Shown: positions 34,546 through 43,090 of the stretch, in pieces
Layout: every line of letters starts with the position of its first letter
Numbering within the stretch: the stretch's first letter is position 1
From: Pseudomonadota bacterium
GTDB lineage: Bacteria > Pseudomonadota > Alphaproteobacteria > Caulobacterales > Caulobacteraceae
Length of the DNA stretch: 64,000 nucleotides
Reading direction: 5' to 3'
NCBI GenBank assembly: GCA_023428785.1
Contig: JAEYWU010000130.1
Span: forward strand, 1-64,000
Translations under genes and position numbers: made by a program
Notes under the pieces: model-generated
Told to the model about the DNA's origin: nothing
What the model saw: only the letters and a program-made list of their open reading frames with translations
Database searches by the model: none

Positions 34546-35514
34546 ATGACCACCTATTCCTTCGAAGCCCCCGTCACCTCGGCCCTGTTCGACGCCTCGG
34601 GCCAGGCCGCCTTTGCGCTCGGCGACGGCACGGTGCGCTTCGACGACCGCTCGGTGGCTGAGGTCCACGACGGGGCGATCCTGTCGGCGGCGGTCCATCC
34701 CTCCGGCCGAGGTCTTGTGACCGGCGGTGACGACGGCAAGGTGGTCTGGTCCACCCCGGATCAGGTCCAGGCGCTGGCTGACGCGCGCGGCAAGTGGATC
34801 GATGCGGTCGCAACCTCTCCCACCTCGGGGCTGATCGCCTTTTCGTCGGGCAAGACGGTGACGGTTCTGGATCAGGCCGATCCGCATTTCCGCCGGGAAT
34901 TCGCTCATGACCGCTCGGTCGCCGACATCGCCTTCGAGCCCAAGGGCCGCAAGCTGGCCTGCGCCACCTACAACGGGGCGACCGTCTGGTTCGCCCGCAT
35001 CGAAGCCCAGAAGCCGACCATGCTGAAGTGGGCCGGATCGCACACCCGCGTCCTGTGGTCGCCCGACGGAGCCTTTCTGATCTCGGCCATGCAGGAAAAC
35101 CAGCTTCACGCCTGGCGCATCAAGGATTCCAAGGACCTGCGCATGGGCGGCTATCCGTCCAAGATTCGCGACATGGCCTTTCTCGACCAGGGACGGCTGA
35201 TGGCCACCTCCGGCTCTCACGGCGCGGTGGTCTGGCCCTTCTCCGGCTCGAACGGACCGATGGGCAAGGAGGCCGCCGAGGTCGGACACGACGAGGCCTC
35301 GTTCGTGGTGCGCGTCGCCGCCACGGCGTCGGGCCAGATGCTGGCGGGCGGAACCGGCGATGGCCGGGTCTGGGTGATGAATGTCCGCACCGGCCCGCAC
35401 CGCTGGATCAAGGCCGAGAAGGGCGCGTCGATCACGGCCCTGTCCATCACCCCCGACGGCGCCCGCCTGGCCTGGGGCGACGAGGACGGAGAGGCGGGGC
35501 TCCAGACCCTATAG
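34546..35514 (+). CDS. WD40-repeat protein
   Basis: The product is 322 aa and made of WD40-like blades; recognisable units include GGDDGKVVWSTPD, CATYNGATVWFA, SAMQENQLHAWRI and GGTGDGRVWVMNV. No other domain is present and there is no signal peptide, so it is cytoplasmic. WD40 genes often sit next to COG0523 genes in alphaproteobacteria, which hints at a role in zinc homeostasis; this is context, not proof. Confidence 0.85.
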   Translation: MTTYSFEAPVTSALFDASGQAAFALGDGTVRFDDRSVAEVHDGAILSAAVHPSGRGLVTGGDDGKVVWSTPDQVQALADARGKWIDAVATSPTSGLIAFSSGKTVTVLDQADPHFRREFAHDRSVADIAFEPKGRKLACATYNGATVWFARIEAQKPTMLKWAGSHTRVLWSPDGAFLISAMQENQLHAWRIKDSKDLRMGGYPSKIRDMAFLDQGRLMATSGSHGAVVWPFSGSNGPMGKEAAEVGHDEASFVVRVAATASGQMLAGGTGDGRVWVMNVRTGPHRWIKAEKGASITALSITPDGARLAWGDEDGEAGLQTL

Positions 35515-35594
35515 GCGCCCCGGATCGGGGCGTCCCAGCCGATCACAAATCTTCTCTCGCGCGTTAATCGCTTTGCAGCGCACCGTATTTCATG

Positions 35595-35605
35595 CTGCGA
35601 TGCAG
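35595..35605. promoter_or_regulatory. Candidate PhaR binding site upstream of phaZ
   Basis: CTGC-N3-GCAG lies 30 bases before the PHB depolymerase start. It matches the CTGC-N(3-4)-GCAG sites reported for alphaproteobacterial PhaR. A related TGCAGCGCA lies some 15 bases upstream. A phaR gene is in this window. Confidence 0.45.
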
Positions 35606-35634
35606 AAATCAGCTGGGCTGCCTACATAGGATCC

Positions 35635-36882
35635 ATGCTCTATTCCCTGCACGAGTACGCCTACCACACCGCGCTTCCCTTCCGAATCGGGGCCCAGATC
35701 GCGCGGGACTTCTGGAAAAATCCGGCCAATCCTGTCGCCGAAACAGCGATCGGTCGTACGCTCTATGCGTCCTCGGAACTCGTCGCGGGGCTGACGCGCC
35801 GCTACGGCAAGCCGGCCTGGGGCATCGACACCGTCGAGATCGAGGGCCGTGACGTCCGCGTCGTTGAGGATCAGGTCTGGTCCTCGCCCTGGTGCAAGCT
35901 GATCCATTTCGCACGCCATCCGGGCGACCTGAAGAAGGCGGGCCGCAAGGGCGCCGAGCCGGCTGTCCTGATCGTGGCCCCGCTGTCGGGGCACTACGCC
36001 ACCCTGCTGCGCGGAACGGTCCGCACCTTCCTGCAGGACCATGAGGTCTATGTCACCGACTGGTCCAACGCCCGCCAGGTGCCGATCTTGGAAGGGCGTT
36101 TCGACTTCCACGACTACATCGATCACATCCAGACCATGCTGCGCGCGCTTGGCCCGGACGTCCACGTGGTGGCCGTCTGCCAGCCCGGCCCGCCGGTCCT
36201 GGCGGCCGCCGCGCTGATGGCCGAGGACGAGGATCCGTGCCGTCCGGCCTCGATGACCTTCATGGGCTCGCCGATCGACGCGCGCCTGTCGCCGACGGTC
36301 ACCAACCAGCTGGCCGAGGAAAAGCCCTTCACCTGGTTCAAGTCGACCATGATCCACACGGTCCCGCCGCCTTATCCGGGCATGGGCCGCCGGGTCTATC
36401 CGGGCTTCGTGCAGCTCTACAGCTTCATGTCGATGAACGAGCAGTCTCACATCGATGCGCACCGCCGGTACTTCGATGACATGGTCAAGGGCGACGGCGA
36501 CGCCGCCGAGAAGCACGAGGCCTTCTACGACGAGTATCTGTCGGTCCTGGACCTGACCGAGGAATTCTACCTCCAGACCATCGACATCGTCTTCCAGCAG
36601 CACCTGCTGCCAAAGGGCGAGCTGGAGCACCGGGGCCGCAAGGTCGATCCGTCCAGGATCACCGACATCGGCCTGATGACCGTCGAGGGCGAGGAGGACG
36701 ACATCTCCGGTGTCGGCCAGACCCAGGCCGCTCACGGGCTGACACCCAATCTGCCCGACGAGAAGCGCGAGCTTCTGGTGCAGCCCGAGGTCGGCCACTA
36801 CGGGGTCTTCAACGGCCGACGCTTCCGCGAGGAAATCTATCCGCGGGTGCGGGACTTTATCCGGCGGAATGAGAAGCACTAG
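35635..36882 (+). CDS. phaZ: Intracellular polyhydroxybutyrate depolymerase
   Basis: The product is 415 aa, the family length. It has no signal peptide, as expected for granule-bound intracellular PhaZ. The nucleophile region is AVCQPGPPVLAAAAL, where Cys replaces the Ser of a lipase box, as in Cupriavidus PhaZ1. The N-terminus MLYSLHEYAYHTALPFRI is diagnostic. It mobilises stored PHB to 3-hydroxybutyrate units. A possible PhaR site lies upstream. Confidence 0.93.
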   Translation: MLYSLHEYAYHTALPFRIGAQIARDFWKNPANPVAETAIGRTLYASSELVAGLTRRYGKPAWGIDTVEIEGRDVRVVEDQVWSSPWCKLIHFARHPGDLKKAGRKGAEPAVLIVAPLSGHYATLLRGTVRTFLQDHEVYVTDWSNARQVPILEGRFDFHDYIDHIQTMLRALGPDVHVVAVCQPGPPVLAAAALMAEDEDPCRPASMTFMGSPIDARLSPTVTNQLAEEKPFTWFKSTMIHTVPPPYPGMGRRVYPGFVQLYSFMSMNEQSHIDAHRRYFDDMVKGDGDAAEKHEAFYDEYLSVLDLTEEFYLQTIDIVFQQHLLPKGELEHRGRKVDPSRITDIGLMTVEGEEDDISGVGQTQAAHGLTPNLPDEKRELLVQPEVGHYGVFNGRRFREEIYPRVRDFIRRNEKH

Positions 36883-36883
36883 C

Positions 36884-36978
36884 CGTCACCCGGGACGCGA
36901 AGCGATCCGGGGCCTAGTCTCGGCGGCGCGGCCTGTGTTTAGGTCCCGGCTCTCCGCTGCGCTTCGGCCGGGATGACG
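36884..36978. repeat. REP-like palindromic intergenic element
   Basis: The arms are CGTCACCCGG ... and ... GCCGGGATGACG, with internal GCGAAGC/GCGCTTCG and CCGGGGCCTA/TTTAGGTCCCGG complementarity, separated by a short spacer. This is the form of extragenic palindromes common in alphaproteobacteria. It starts right after the phaZ stop and its right end supplies the first of two ATGs at the next gene. Confidence 0.6.
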
Positions 36979-37695
36979 ATGAAACTCGCCCACGGCCAGA
37001 CCTTCGACCTCGACGGGCTCCCGCTCAGGCTGAGCGTGAACCGCCGCGCCCGCCGGGTTTCGATCCGGATCGACGCCGCGCGGGGTCAGGCCGTGTGCGT
37101 GGCGCCGTCCGAGCGCCGCCTGGTCGACGCCGTGGCCTTCGCCCGGTCCAAGGCTTCCTGGATCGCCGAACGGCTAGCCGCCCGGCCGGAGGGCGCAGGG
37201 GGCTATCTCCCCGGCTCGACTGTCCCGCTCGAAGGCGTCGACATTCCGCTGGAACAGACGCCCGGCTCCGCCGCTGCACGGCTGGTCGACACGCCATCGG
37301 GCATGGCTATCCGTTCGGGCGGTGAGGGCGAGGCCTATGCCCGCCGTGTCGAGAACCTGCTCAAGCGCATGGCCCGCGAGAGGTTGGCCCATCACACCGG
37401 CGTGCATGCCCGTGCGCTGAACCTCAAGGCGCCCAAGGTCGGCATCGGCGATCCCAAGAGCCGCTGGGGCTCCTGCACGCCTGGACGCGGCTCGATCCGC
37501 TATTCCTGGCGGCTGATCCTCGCTCCGCCCGAAATCCTCGACTACGTCGCCGCCCACGAGGTGGCGCATCTCGTCCACGCCGACCATTCCCCCGCATTCT
37601 GGGGTGTGGTCGAACGGCTCATCGGGGATCACAAGCCTTACCGCGCCTGGCTTCGCGCGAATGGCGCGGCGCTGCATGCCGTCGGAAGGGGCTGA
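36979..37695 (+). CDS. YgjP-like (DUF45) zinc metalloprotease
   Basis: The product is 238 aa from ATG 36979; an ATG two codons earlier lies inside the palindromic repeat. The C-terminal zinc-binding signature is AAHEVAHLVHADHSPAFW (HExxH plus a downstream His), preceded by KSRWGSCTPGRGSIRYSWRL, the DUF45 hallmark. Family members resemble SprT/wss1-type proteases; the physiological substrate is unclear. Confidence 0.88.
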   Translation: MKLAHGQTFDLDGLPLRLSVNRRARRVSIRIDAARGQAVCVAPSERRLVDAVAFARSKASWIAERLAARPEGAGGYLPGSTVPLEGVDIPLEQTPGSAAARLVDTPSGMAIRSGGEGEAYARRVENLLKRMARERLAHHTGVHARALNLKAPKVGIGDPKSRWGSCTPGRGSIRYSWRLILAPPEILDYVAAHEVAHLVHADHSPAFWGVVERLIGDHKPYRAWLRANGAALHAVGRG

Positions 37696-37834
37696 GTTCT
37701 CCCCGCTCCGGCAGCAGAGGCTAGATTGTCGGACCGGGCGCACCTGAGGTGGACGAGGTGGACGAGGTGGACGGTGTTTTTCGCGACGTCATCGCCGCTG
37801 GACCGTCCGGTCCCGCAGGCCTAGACACGAGGCC

Positions 37835-38623
37835 ATGACCGACACCTATTCCACGCTCCTGATCGAACGCCACGCCGACGGCTATGCGGTGGTGACCTTG
37901 AACCGGCCCGAGGCGCTGAATGCGCTGAACTCGACCCTGCTGGGTGAGCTGGCCGCCTTCCTCGATACGGTCGAGACCGATGACGGCGTCCGTTGCCTGA
38001 TCCTCACCGGTTCGGGCGAGAAGGCCTTCGCCGCCGGCGCCGACATCAAGGAGATGCAGTCCCAGTCCTACGCGGACATGTACCGCTCCAACTTCTTCTC
38101 CGAGGGCGCCGACCGGCTGCAACGCTTCCGCAAGCCCGTTATCGCCGCAGTCAACGGCTTTGCGCTCGGCGGCGGCTGCGAGCTGGCCATGCTGTGCGAC
38201 ATCATCGTCGCGTCCGAGAAGGCCAAGTTCGGCCAGCCGGAGATCAATCTCGGCGTCGCGCCGGGGATCGGCGGCTCCCAGCGCCTGACACGCCTGGTCG
38301 GCAAGTCCAAGGCCATGGATCTGATCCTGACCGGCCGGATGATGGACGCCCAGGAAGCGCTGGCGTCGAACCTCGCCGCCCGCGTGGTCGCGCCCGAAGC
38401 CCTGATGGACGAGTGCCGCGCCATGGCCTCCAAGATGGCGTCGCAGTCCCTGCTGGCCCTGATGGCCAACAAGGAGATGGTCAACGCCGCGCTTGAGACG
38501 ACCCTCACCCAGGGCGTCCAGTTCGAACGCCGCCTGTTCCACTCGCTGTTCGCCTTCGAGGACCAGAAGGAGGGCATGGGCGCCTTCGTCGAGAAGCGGA
38601 AGCCTGAGTTCAAACATCGCTAG
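37835..38623 (+). CDS. Enoyl-CoA hydratase (crotonase family)
   Basis: The product is 262 aa. The oxyanion-hole motifs are FAAGADIKEM and AVNGFALGGGCELAM, with the catalytic Glu in KFGQPEINLGVAPG and the second Glu nearby, as in true hydratases. It converts trans-2-enoyl-CoA to (S)-3-hydroxyacyl-CoA, linking beta-oxidation to the ETF and thiolase genes in the window. Monocistronic. Confidence 0.92.
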   Translation: MTDTYSTLLIERHADGYAVVTLNRPEALNALNSTLLGELAAFLDTVETDDGVRCLILTGSGEKAFAAGADIKEMQSQSYADMYRSNFFSEGADRLQRFRKPVIAAVNGFALGGGCELAMLCDIIVASEKAKFGQPEINLGVAPGIGGSQRLTRLVGKSKAMDLILTGRMMDAQEALASNLAARVVAPEALMDECRAMASKMASQSLLALMANKEMVNAALETTLTQGVQFERRLFHSLFAFEDQKEGMGAFVEKRKPEFKHR

Positions 38624-38635
38624 GCCGGTGGCGCG

Positions 38636-38664
38636 TTGACCCTCGCGGGCCTTTCCGCTATAGG
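38636..38664 (+). promoter_or_regulatory. Predicted housekeeping promoter of rpsT
   Basis: TTGACCC (38636-38642) and GCTATAGG (38657-38664) are separated by 14 bases. This is a close match to the Caulobacter sigma-73 consensus. It predicts a leader of about 65 bases before the rpsT ATG. Confidence 0.65.
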
Positions 38665-38734
38665 CCCGCCCTCCTGAGATTTCTCCGCGCCGCCGGACCG
38701 CCGGCGGCGTCTTCGTTCTAGGTTAGACAGACAC

Positions 38735-39004
38735 ATGGCCAACAATCCCGGCGCCAAGAAAGCGATCCGCAAGATCGAAGCCCGCACCGAGGTCAACCGC
38801 GCCCGTCGTTCGCGTGTGCGCACCTTCCTCAAGAAGTTCGAAGAGGCCGTTTCCGGTGGTGACCAGTCGGCCGCCAAGGACGCCTTCACCAACGCCCAGT
38901 CCGAAGTGATGCGCGCCGTCTCCAAGGGCGTGATCCACAAGAACACCGGCTCGCGTAAGGTCAGCCGCCTGGCTGCCCGCCTGAAGAAGATGGCCGCCGC
39001 CTAA
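38735..39004 (+). CDS. rpsT: 30S ribosomal protein S20
   Basis: The product is 89 aa, highly basic and helical; [20 protein letters not shown] and the C-terminal [20 protein letters not shown] are the S20 signature. It binds 16S rRNA early in 30S assembly. It is flanked by its own promoter and a terminator, just before dnaA. Confidence 0.97.
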   Translation: MANNPGAKKAIRKIEARTEVNRARRSRVRTFLKKFEEAVSGGDQSAAKDAFTNAQSEVMRAVSKGVIHKNTGSRKVSRLAARLKKMAAA

Positions 39005-39037
39005 AACGGGCGCCCTTCAAAAAAACTTCGCAAATTC

Positions 39038-39071
39038 AACGCCGTGTGAGGCTTGCCTCGCGCGGCGTTTT
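39038..39071 (+). terminator. Rho-independent terminator of rpsT
   Basis: An outer stem AACGCCG/CGGCGTT (39038-39044 with 39063-39069) and an inner stem GAGGC/GCCTC (39048-39059) end in TTTT (39068-39071). Confidence 0.8.
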
Positions 39072-39410
39072 GCCGTGTGCGGATAACTGGCTCAATCCCG
39101 AATTGCTTCGTTTGCAATTTTTGTGACGCCGATTTTTCAGCCGTCCGAAGGGCTTAACCGAGTCAACCAAAATATCGTCCGACAGGCGAACGAATCAGCG
39201 TTGACGGTCCCTTTCCCGGGGCTAGTTTGAAAGCCGTCTTCGTCGCCCAACCCCTGTGGATGGGTGCGATCCGGGGGCCCGTCTCCCGCGTTCCGGCGAA
39301 GGCCACGAACACTGAGTACGATCTCAAATCGCCTGCCGGCGCTGTCCGGCGGGAGAGGGAAGTTCGTCCTCAAATGAAGACGACGCAAGCGGGTGAAGGG
39401 GAACCTGGGG
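39072..39410 (+). promoter_or_regulatory. dnaA promoter and leader region
   Basis: This 339-base stretch (406 bases of gap in all after rpsT) has no credible gene. It holds a promoter, TTGACGG (39201-39207) with 13 bases to GCTAGTTT (39221-39228), close to the Caulobacter sigma-73 consensus. Two GANTC sites lie upstream of it: GAGTC (39160-39164) and GAATC (39192-39196), the latter 5 bases before the -35. In Caulobacter crescentus such methylation sites tune dnaA transcription. A single partial DnaA-box-like TGTGGATGG (39255) is present, so this is not an obvious replication origin. The leader is about 170 bases long. Confidence 0.65.
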
Positions 39411-40805
39411 ATGCCGAACATTTCGCCGGAAGAAGTCTGGGGCCAGGTCGTCAAGGCCCTGCGTCTTGAGATCGGCGAAGGCGCGTTCACCTCCTATCTG
39501 GAGCAGGCCCGAGTGCGCGAGGGCGAGGCCGGCGACCTGTTTCTCGTGACCCCGACCGCCTATGCGCGGGACTGGGTTGATCGTCACGCCATCCGCCGGA
39601 TCAACGAGCTGTGGCTCGCCCACGACGCCAAGCGCCGCAGCCTCAAGGCGCGGGCCCGCGCGGAGTACGAGGCCGAAAATCCGGGCGCGATTGAGACCGG
39701 TGTCACGCCGCTGGTGGCCCAGCCGACCGTTTCGGTCGTGGCCGCTGACGGCCCGCGGGCCGTGCGCGCCGCCGGTCTGCAGGAACGGCTGACCTTCGAG
39801 ACCTTCGTGCCTGGTAAGGGCAATGAGTTCGCCTACGCCATCGCCCGCCAGGTCGCGTCCTGGGCGGACGGCCATTTCAACCCGGTCTATTTCTGCGGCC
39901 CCTACGGCTACGGCAAGACGCATCTCTTGAACGCCATCGCCTGGGAGGCCCAGCGTCTGCGGCCGAACGCCAAGGTGATCTACCTCACCGCCGAGCGCTT
40001 CCTGTCGGGCTTCGTGCGGGCGCTGCAGGACAAGTCGGTCGCCGCCTTCAAGGAAGACCTGCGCTCGGCCGACCTCCTGCTGCTGGATGACGTCCACTTC
40101 TTCTCGGGCAAGCAGACGACCCAGGAAGAACTGTTCCACACCCTGACGGCCCTGATCGAGGAAGGCCGCCGCGTGGTGCTGGCCGCCGACCGTCCGCCGT
40201 CGGCTCTCACGGACGTCGAGCCGCGCCTGCGCAGCCATCTGGCCGCCGGCCTGACCTGCCCGGTCGAGCCCGCTGATCGCGCGCTGAAGCTGGCCGTGCT
40301 GGAAAAGAAGCTGGAGGCGCTGGAAGGCCTCAATCTGGTGGCCGGCCGGGCCAAGCCCGAGCTGCTCAGTCACCTGGTCGACCGCACGCCCGGCTCGATC
40401 CGCGAGCTGGAAGGCGGGCTGAACACCCTGGCCGCCGCCGCCGGTCAACGCATGTCGACTGTCACGGTGGAAGAGGCCCAGGGCTATCTGTCGGCCGGCT
40501 TCCGCCCGACCGAGCGCCGCATCACCGTCGACGAGATCCAGAAGGTCACGGCCGATTACTATGGCCTGAAACAGGCCGACCTGCTGTCGGGCCGCCGCAC
40601 GCGTCAGGTCGCCCGCCCGCGCCAGGTGGCCATGTATCTGTGCAAGCAGCTGACGACCCGGTCCTATCCGGATATCGGCCGCCGCATGGGCAACCGCGAC
40701 CACACAACCGTGCTGCACGGCGTGCGCCGCATCGAGAGCCTGATCGGCGAGGACGACCAGATCGCCCGCGACGTTGACGCCCTGACCCGCAAGCTGCGGG
40801 GTTAG
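39411..40805 (+). CDS. dnaA: Chromosomal replication initiator protein DnaA
   Basis: The product is 464 aa from ATG 39411 (MPNISPEEVWGQ), preceded by GGGGAACCTGGGG. Domain I covers about 1-90, a short linker follows, then the AAA+ domain: Walker A GPYGYGKTHLLNAIAW, Walker B LLLLDDVHFF, and sensor II near RELEGGLNTL. Domain IV ends with the DNA-binding signature GNRDHTTVLHGVRRIE. It is slightly shorter than the 490-aa Caulobacter protein because of a short linker. Its stop overlaps that of gluQ (TTAG). Confidence 0.97.
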   Translation: MPNISPEEVWGQVVKALRLEIGEGAFTSYLEQARVREGEAGDLFLVTPTAYARDWVDRHAIRRINELWLAHDAKRRSLKARARAEYEAENPGAIETGVTPLVAQPTVSVVAADGPRAVRAAGLQERLTFETFVPGKGNEFAYAIARQVASWADGHFNPVYFCGPYGYGKTHLLNAIAWEAQRLRPNAKVIYLTAERFLSGFVRALQDKSVAAFKEDLRSADLLLLDDVHFFSGKQTTQEELFHTLTALIEEGRRVVLAADRPPSALTDVEPRLRSHLAAGLTCPVEPADRALKLAVLEKKLEALEGLNLVAGRAKPELLSHLVDRTPGSIRELEGGLNTLAAAAGQRMSTVTVEEAQGYLSAGFRPTERRITVDEIQKVTADYYGLKQADLLSGRRTRQVARPRQVAMYLCKQLTTRSYPDIGRRMGNRDHTTVLHGVRRIESLIGEDDQIARDVDALTRKLRG

Positions 40806-41647
40806 AGCCCTAGCTCCTTCAGCAGGGCCTCCCGTGTGAGGCCCGCGTCCCTCAGCGACTTCAGGCTGGTCGAGCCATCGCGCTTGGCCAGCCGCTTGCC
40901 CGTCTCGTCCAGCACCAGCGCATGGTGCCGATAGACCGGCGTCGGCAGGTCCAGCAGCGCCTGCAGCACCCGCTGGACCGAGGTCAGCTCCGCCAGATCG
41001 ACGCCCCGGATCACATGGCTGATCCCTTGTCTCGCATCGTCGACCACCGAGGCGATGACATAGCCCGCGCCGATGTCCTTTCGACCCATCACCATGTCGC
41101 CCAGCGGCTCGGGTTGGGCAGAACGCTCGCCGGGCTGAAGCCCCTCCTCGATCCAGGTCAGCCGGTCGAAGCCGCCCAGCCGCCGCCGCGCCGCCTCCAG
41201 CGACAGCCGCCAGGCGAACGGTCGCCCTTCCGCCAGGAAGGCGGCCTCTTCTTCGGGGGCATGCGGCTCGCCCCGGAAGGCCTGTCGATCCTTTGGATCG
41301 CCCGCGTGAGGCGCGACGCCCGTCAGCGCCATCTGCTCCTTGCGGGTGCGAAAGCAGCGATAGAGCACGCCCATCTCCCGCAGGCGCTCGATGGCGGCCT
41401 CATAGTCGGCCCGGTGGTCCGACTGGCGCAGGACCGGCGTCTCCCAGTCGATGCCCAGCCAGCGCAGGTCCTCGTAAATCGACGCCTCGAACTCGGGCCG
41501 GCAGCGGGTGAAGTCGGTATCCTCGATGCGCAGGATGAAGCGCCCGCCCGCTTCCTGTGCGGCGCACGAGGCGATGAGCGCCGAATAGGCGTGCCCCTTG
41601 TGCAGGAAGCCCGTCGGCGAGGGCGCAAAGCGGGTGGCGAAGGGCAT
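40802..41647 (-). CDS. gluQ: Glutamyl-Q tRNA(Asp) synthetase
   Basis: The product is 281 aa, a truncated GluRS-like enzyme without an anticodon-binding domain, which is the GluQ-RS layout. HIGH-like motif: APSPTGFLHKGHA (9-21). The KMSKS equivalent is GKRLAKRDGS. It attaches glutamate to queuosine at position 34 of tRNA(Asp). The zinc-binding Cys cluster is reduced (YRCFRTRKEQ). ATG 41647 was chosen because MPFATRFAPSPTG is the family start; the region upstream overlaps the glycosylase gene. Confidence 0.93.
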   Translation of the reverse strand: MPFATRFAPSPTGFLHKGHAYSALIASCAAQEAGGRFILRIEDTDFTRCRPEFEASIYEDLRWLGIDWETPVLRQSDHRADYEAAIERLREMGVLYRCFRTRKEQMALTGVAPHAGDPKDRQAFRGEPHAPEEEAAFLAEGRPFAWRLSLEAARRRLGGFDRLTWIEEGLQPGERSAQPEPLGDMVMGRKDIGAGYVIASVVDDARQGISHVIRGVDLAELTSVQRVLQALLDLPTPVYRHHALVLDETGKRLAKRDGSTSLKSLRDAGLTREALLKELGL

Positions 41648-41672
41648 CCATGCTGGCTTACACCCTGCGGCC

Positions 41673-42317
41673 ATGAACGTCCCACCCTCCGATGTGGTCC
41701 TGGCCGACATTCGCGCGACCCTTGTGGCATCGGATCCGGCGCTGGCCCGGGCACATGCCGAGGCGCCGGCCTTGTCGTGGCGCGTGCGGCCCGGCGGTTT
41801 TGTCGGCCTCGTCTGGATGATCGTGGGCCAGCAGGTTTCGACCGCCTCGGCGGCGGCCATCTGGGCCCGGGTGGAGGCAGGTCTGGGCGAGGTCACGCCG
41901 CTGGCGGTGCGTGAAGCCGGGATCGAGGGTATGCGCGCGCTGGGCCTCAGCCTTCCCAAGGCCCGCTATGCCGTCGCGCTGGCGGAGGTTGAGGTGGACT
42001 GGACCGGGCTGTCCGCCATGCCGGACGCCGAGGCCCACGCCCGACTGGTCGCGCTAAAGGGCGTCGGGCGCTGGACGGCCGAGGTCTATCTGATGTTCTG
42101 CGACGCCCGGCCCGACATATTCCCGGCCGGCGACATCGCGCTGCAGGAGGCGCTGCGCTGGGCCCATGGCCTTGAGACGCGGCCCGGTCCGGACGAGGTC
42201 GATCGTCTCACCGCCGGTTGGTCGCCGCATCGCTCGGTGGCGGCGCATCTTCTCTGGGCGTGGTATGGCGCGGTTCGACGCGGGGAGGTCCCGCATCCGA
42301 TGAAGGGCGAGACATGA
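41673..42317 (+). CDS. DNA-3-methyladenine glycosylase, AlkA/HhH-GPD type
   Basis: The product is 214 aa. The helix-hairpin-helix reads LVALKGVGRWTAEVYLMF and is followed by the catalytic Asp in FPAGDIALQEA; the family entry motif is IVGQQVSTASA. It excises alkylated bases as the first step of base excision repair. It is divergent from gluQ with 25 bases between starts, and overlaps the next gene by ATGA. Confidence 0.92.
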   Translation: MNVPPSDVVLADIRATLVASDPALARAHAEAPALSWRVRPGGFVGLVWMIVGQQVSTASAAAIWARVEAGLGEVTPLAVREAGIEGMRALGLSLPKARYAVALAEVEVDWTGLSAMPDAEAHARLVALKGVGRWTAEVYLMFCDARPDIFPAGDIALQEALRWAHGLETRPGPDEVDRLTAGWSPHRSVAAHLLWAWYGAVRRGEVPHPMKGET

Positions 42318-42970
42318 TCTCCGGCCAGCTTCCGCTCATCGCGCCGACCCTGACCGTGCTCGATTTCGCGGGCATGGCGGTCTTCGCCGCGACCGGAGCC
42401 CTGGCCGGGGCGCGCCTGCGGCAGGACCTGGTGACCATCGCCTTCTTCGCCGCTGTCACTGGCGTGGGCGGCGGCACGCTGCGAGACCTCCTCATCGGAG
42501 CACCGGTCTTCTGGGTTCAGGACTGGCGCTATGTGGCGGTGGCCCTGGTGGCCGCTGTCGCGGTCTGGTTCGTCGGCGGCCGGGGCTGGCGGCTGACGGC
42601 GCTCTACTGGCTGGATGCGGTGGGTCTGGCGGCCTACGGCGTGCTCGGCGCGGCCAAGTCCATGGCCTATGGGGTGCCGCCGCTGATCTGCATCGTCATG
42701 GGCGGTCTGACCGCCTGTTTCGGCGGCGTGGTGCGCGACCTGTTGGCGGGCCAGCCCTCTATCCTCCTGCACCGTGAGATCACCGTAACCGCCGCGCTTG
42801 TGGCCGCCACGGCCTTCGTCGGCCTGCGCGCGCTCGACCTCAGCATCTTCGTCGCCTCGGCGGTGGGGGTGATACTGGGCTTTGGGCTGAGGGCGGGAGC
42901 TCTCGCCTGGGGCTGGAGCCTGCCCGCCTTTCCGGCCGGTCCCGCCGAGGGGCCGCAAGCGCCGTCATAG
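42314..42970 (+). CDS. Trimeric intracellular cation channel-like (UPF0126/YadS) membrane protein
   Basis: The product is 218 aa with seven predicted helices in two related halves. Each half has the Gly-rich motif of the family: GVGGGTLRDLLIGAPVFWV and CFGGVVRDLLAGQPSILL. Bacterial TRIC-like proteins form K+-type cation channels; in some species they are linked to glycine transport. It is translationally coupled to the glycosylase gene. Confidence 0.9.
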   Translation: MISGQLPLIAPTLTVLDFAGMAVFAATGALAGARLRQDLVTIAFFAAVTGVGGGTLRDLLIGAPVFWVQDWRYVAVALVAAVAVWFVGGRGWRLTALYWLDAVGLAAYGVLGAAKSMAYGVPPLICIVMGGLTACFGGVVRDLLAGQPSILLHREITVTAALVAATAFVGLRALDLSIFVASAVGVILGFGLRAGALAWGWSLPAFPAGPAEGPQAPS

Positions 42971-43090
42971 GCGCGTCGTCGTTCCCGGCATACACTCTGA
43001 TTCGCGCGGGGCCGGCGCGTCCCGCAGAGATCTTGCGTGACGGGGGCGTGTCTTCAGTCGTAACAGCGTGATCATCGCGGAGCGGGGCCC

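Noticed and set aside
37747..37772. Three GTGGACGAG-like repeats before the enoyl-CoA hydratase
   Set aside because: Very short and imperfect simple repeat in a GC-rich intergenic stretch; no structure or conserved motif.
39005..39410. Replication origin next to dnaA
   Set aside because: Only one partial DnaA-box-like sequence, no cluster and no AT-rich unwinding region; in Caulobacter the origin lies away from dnaA.
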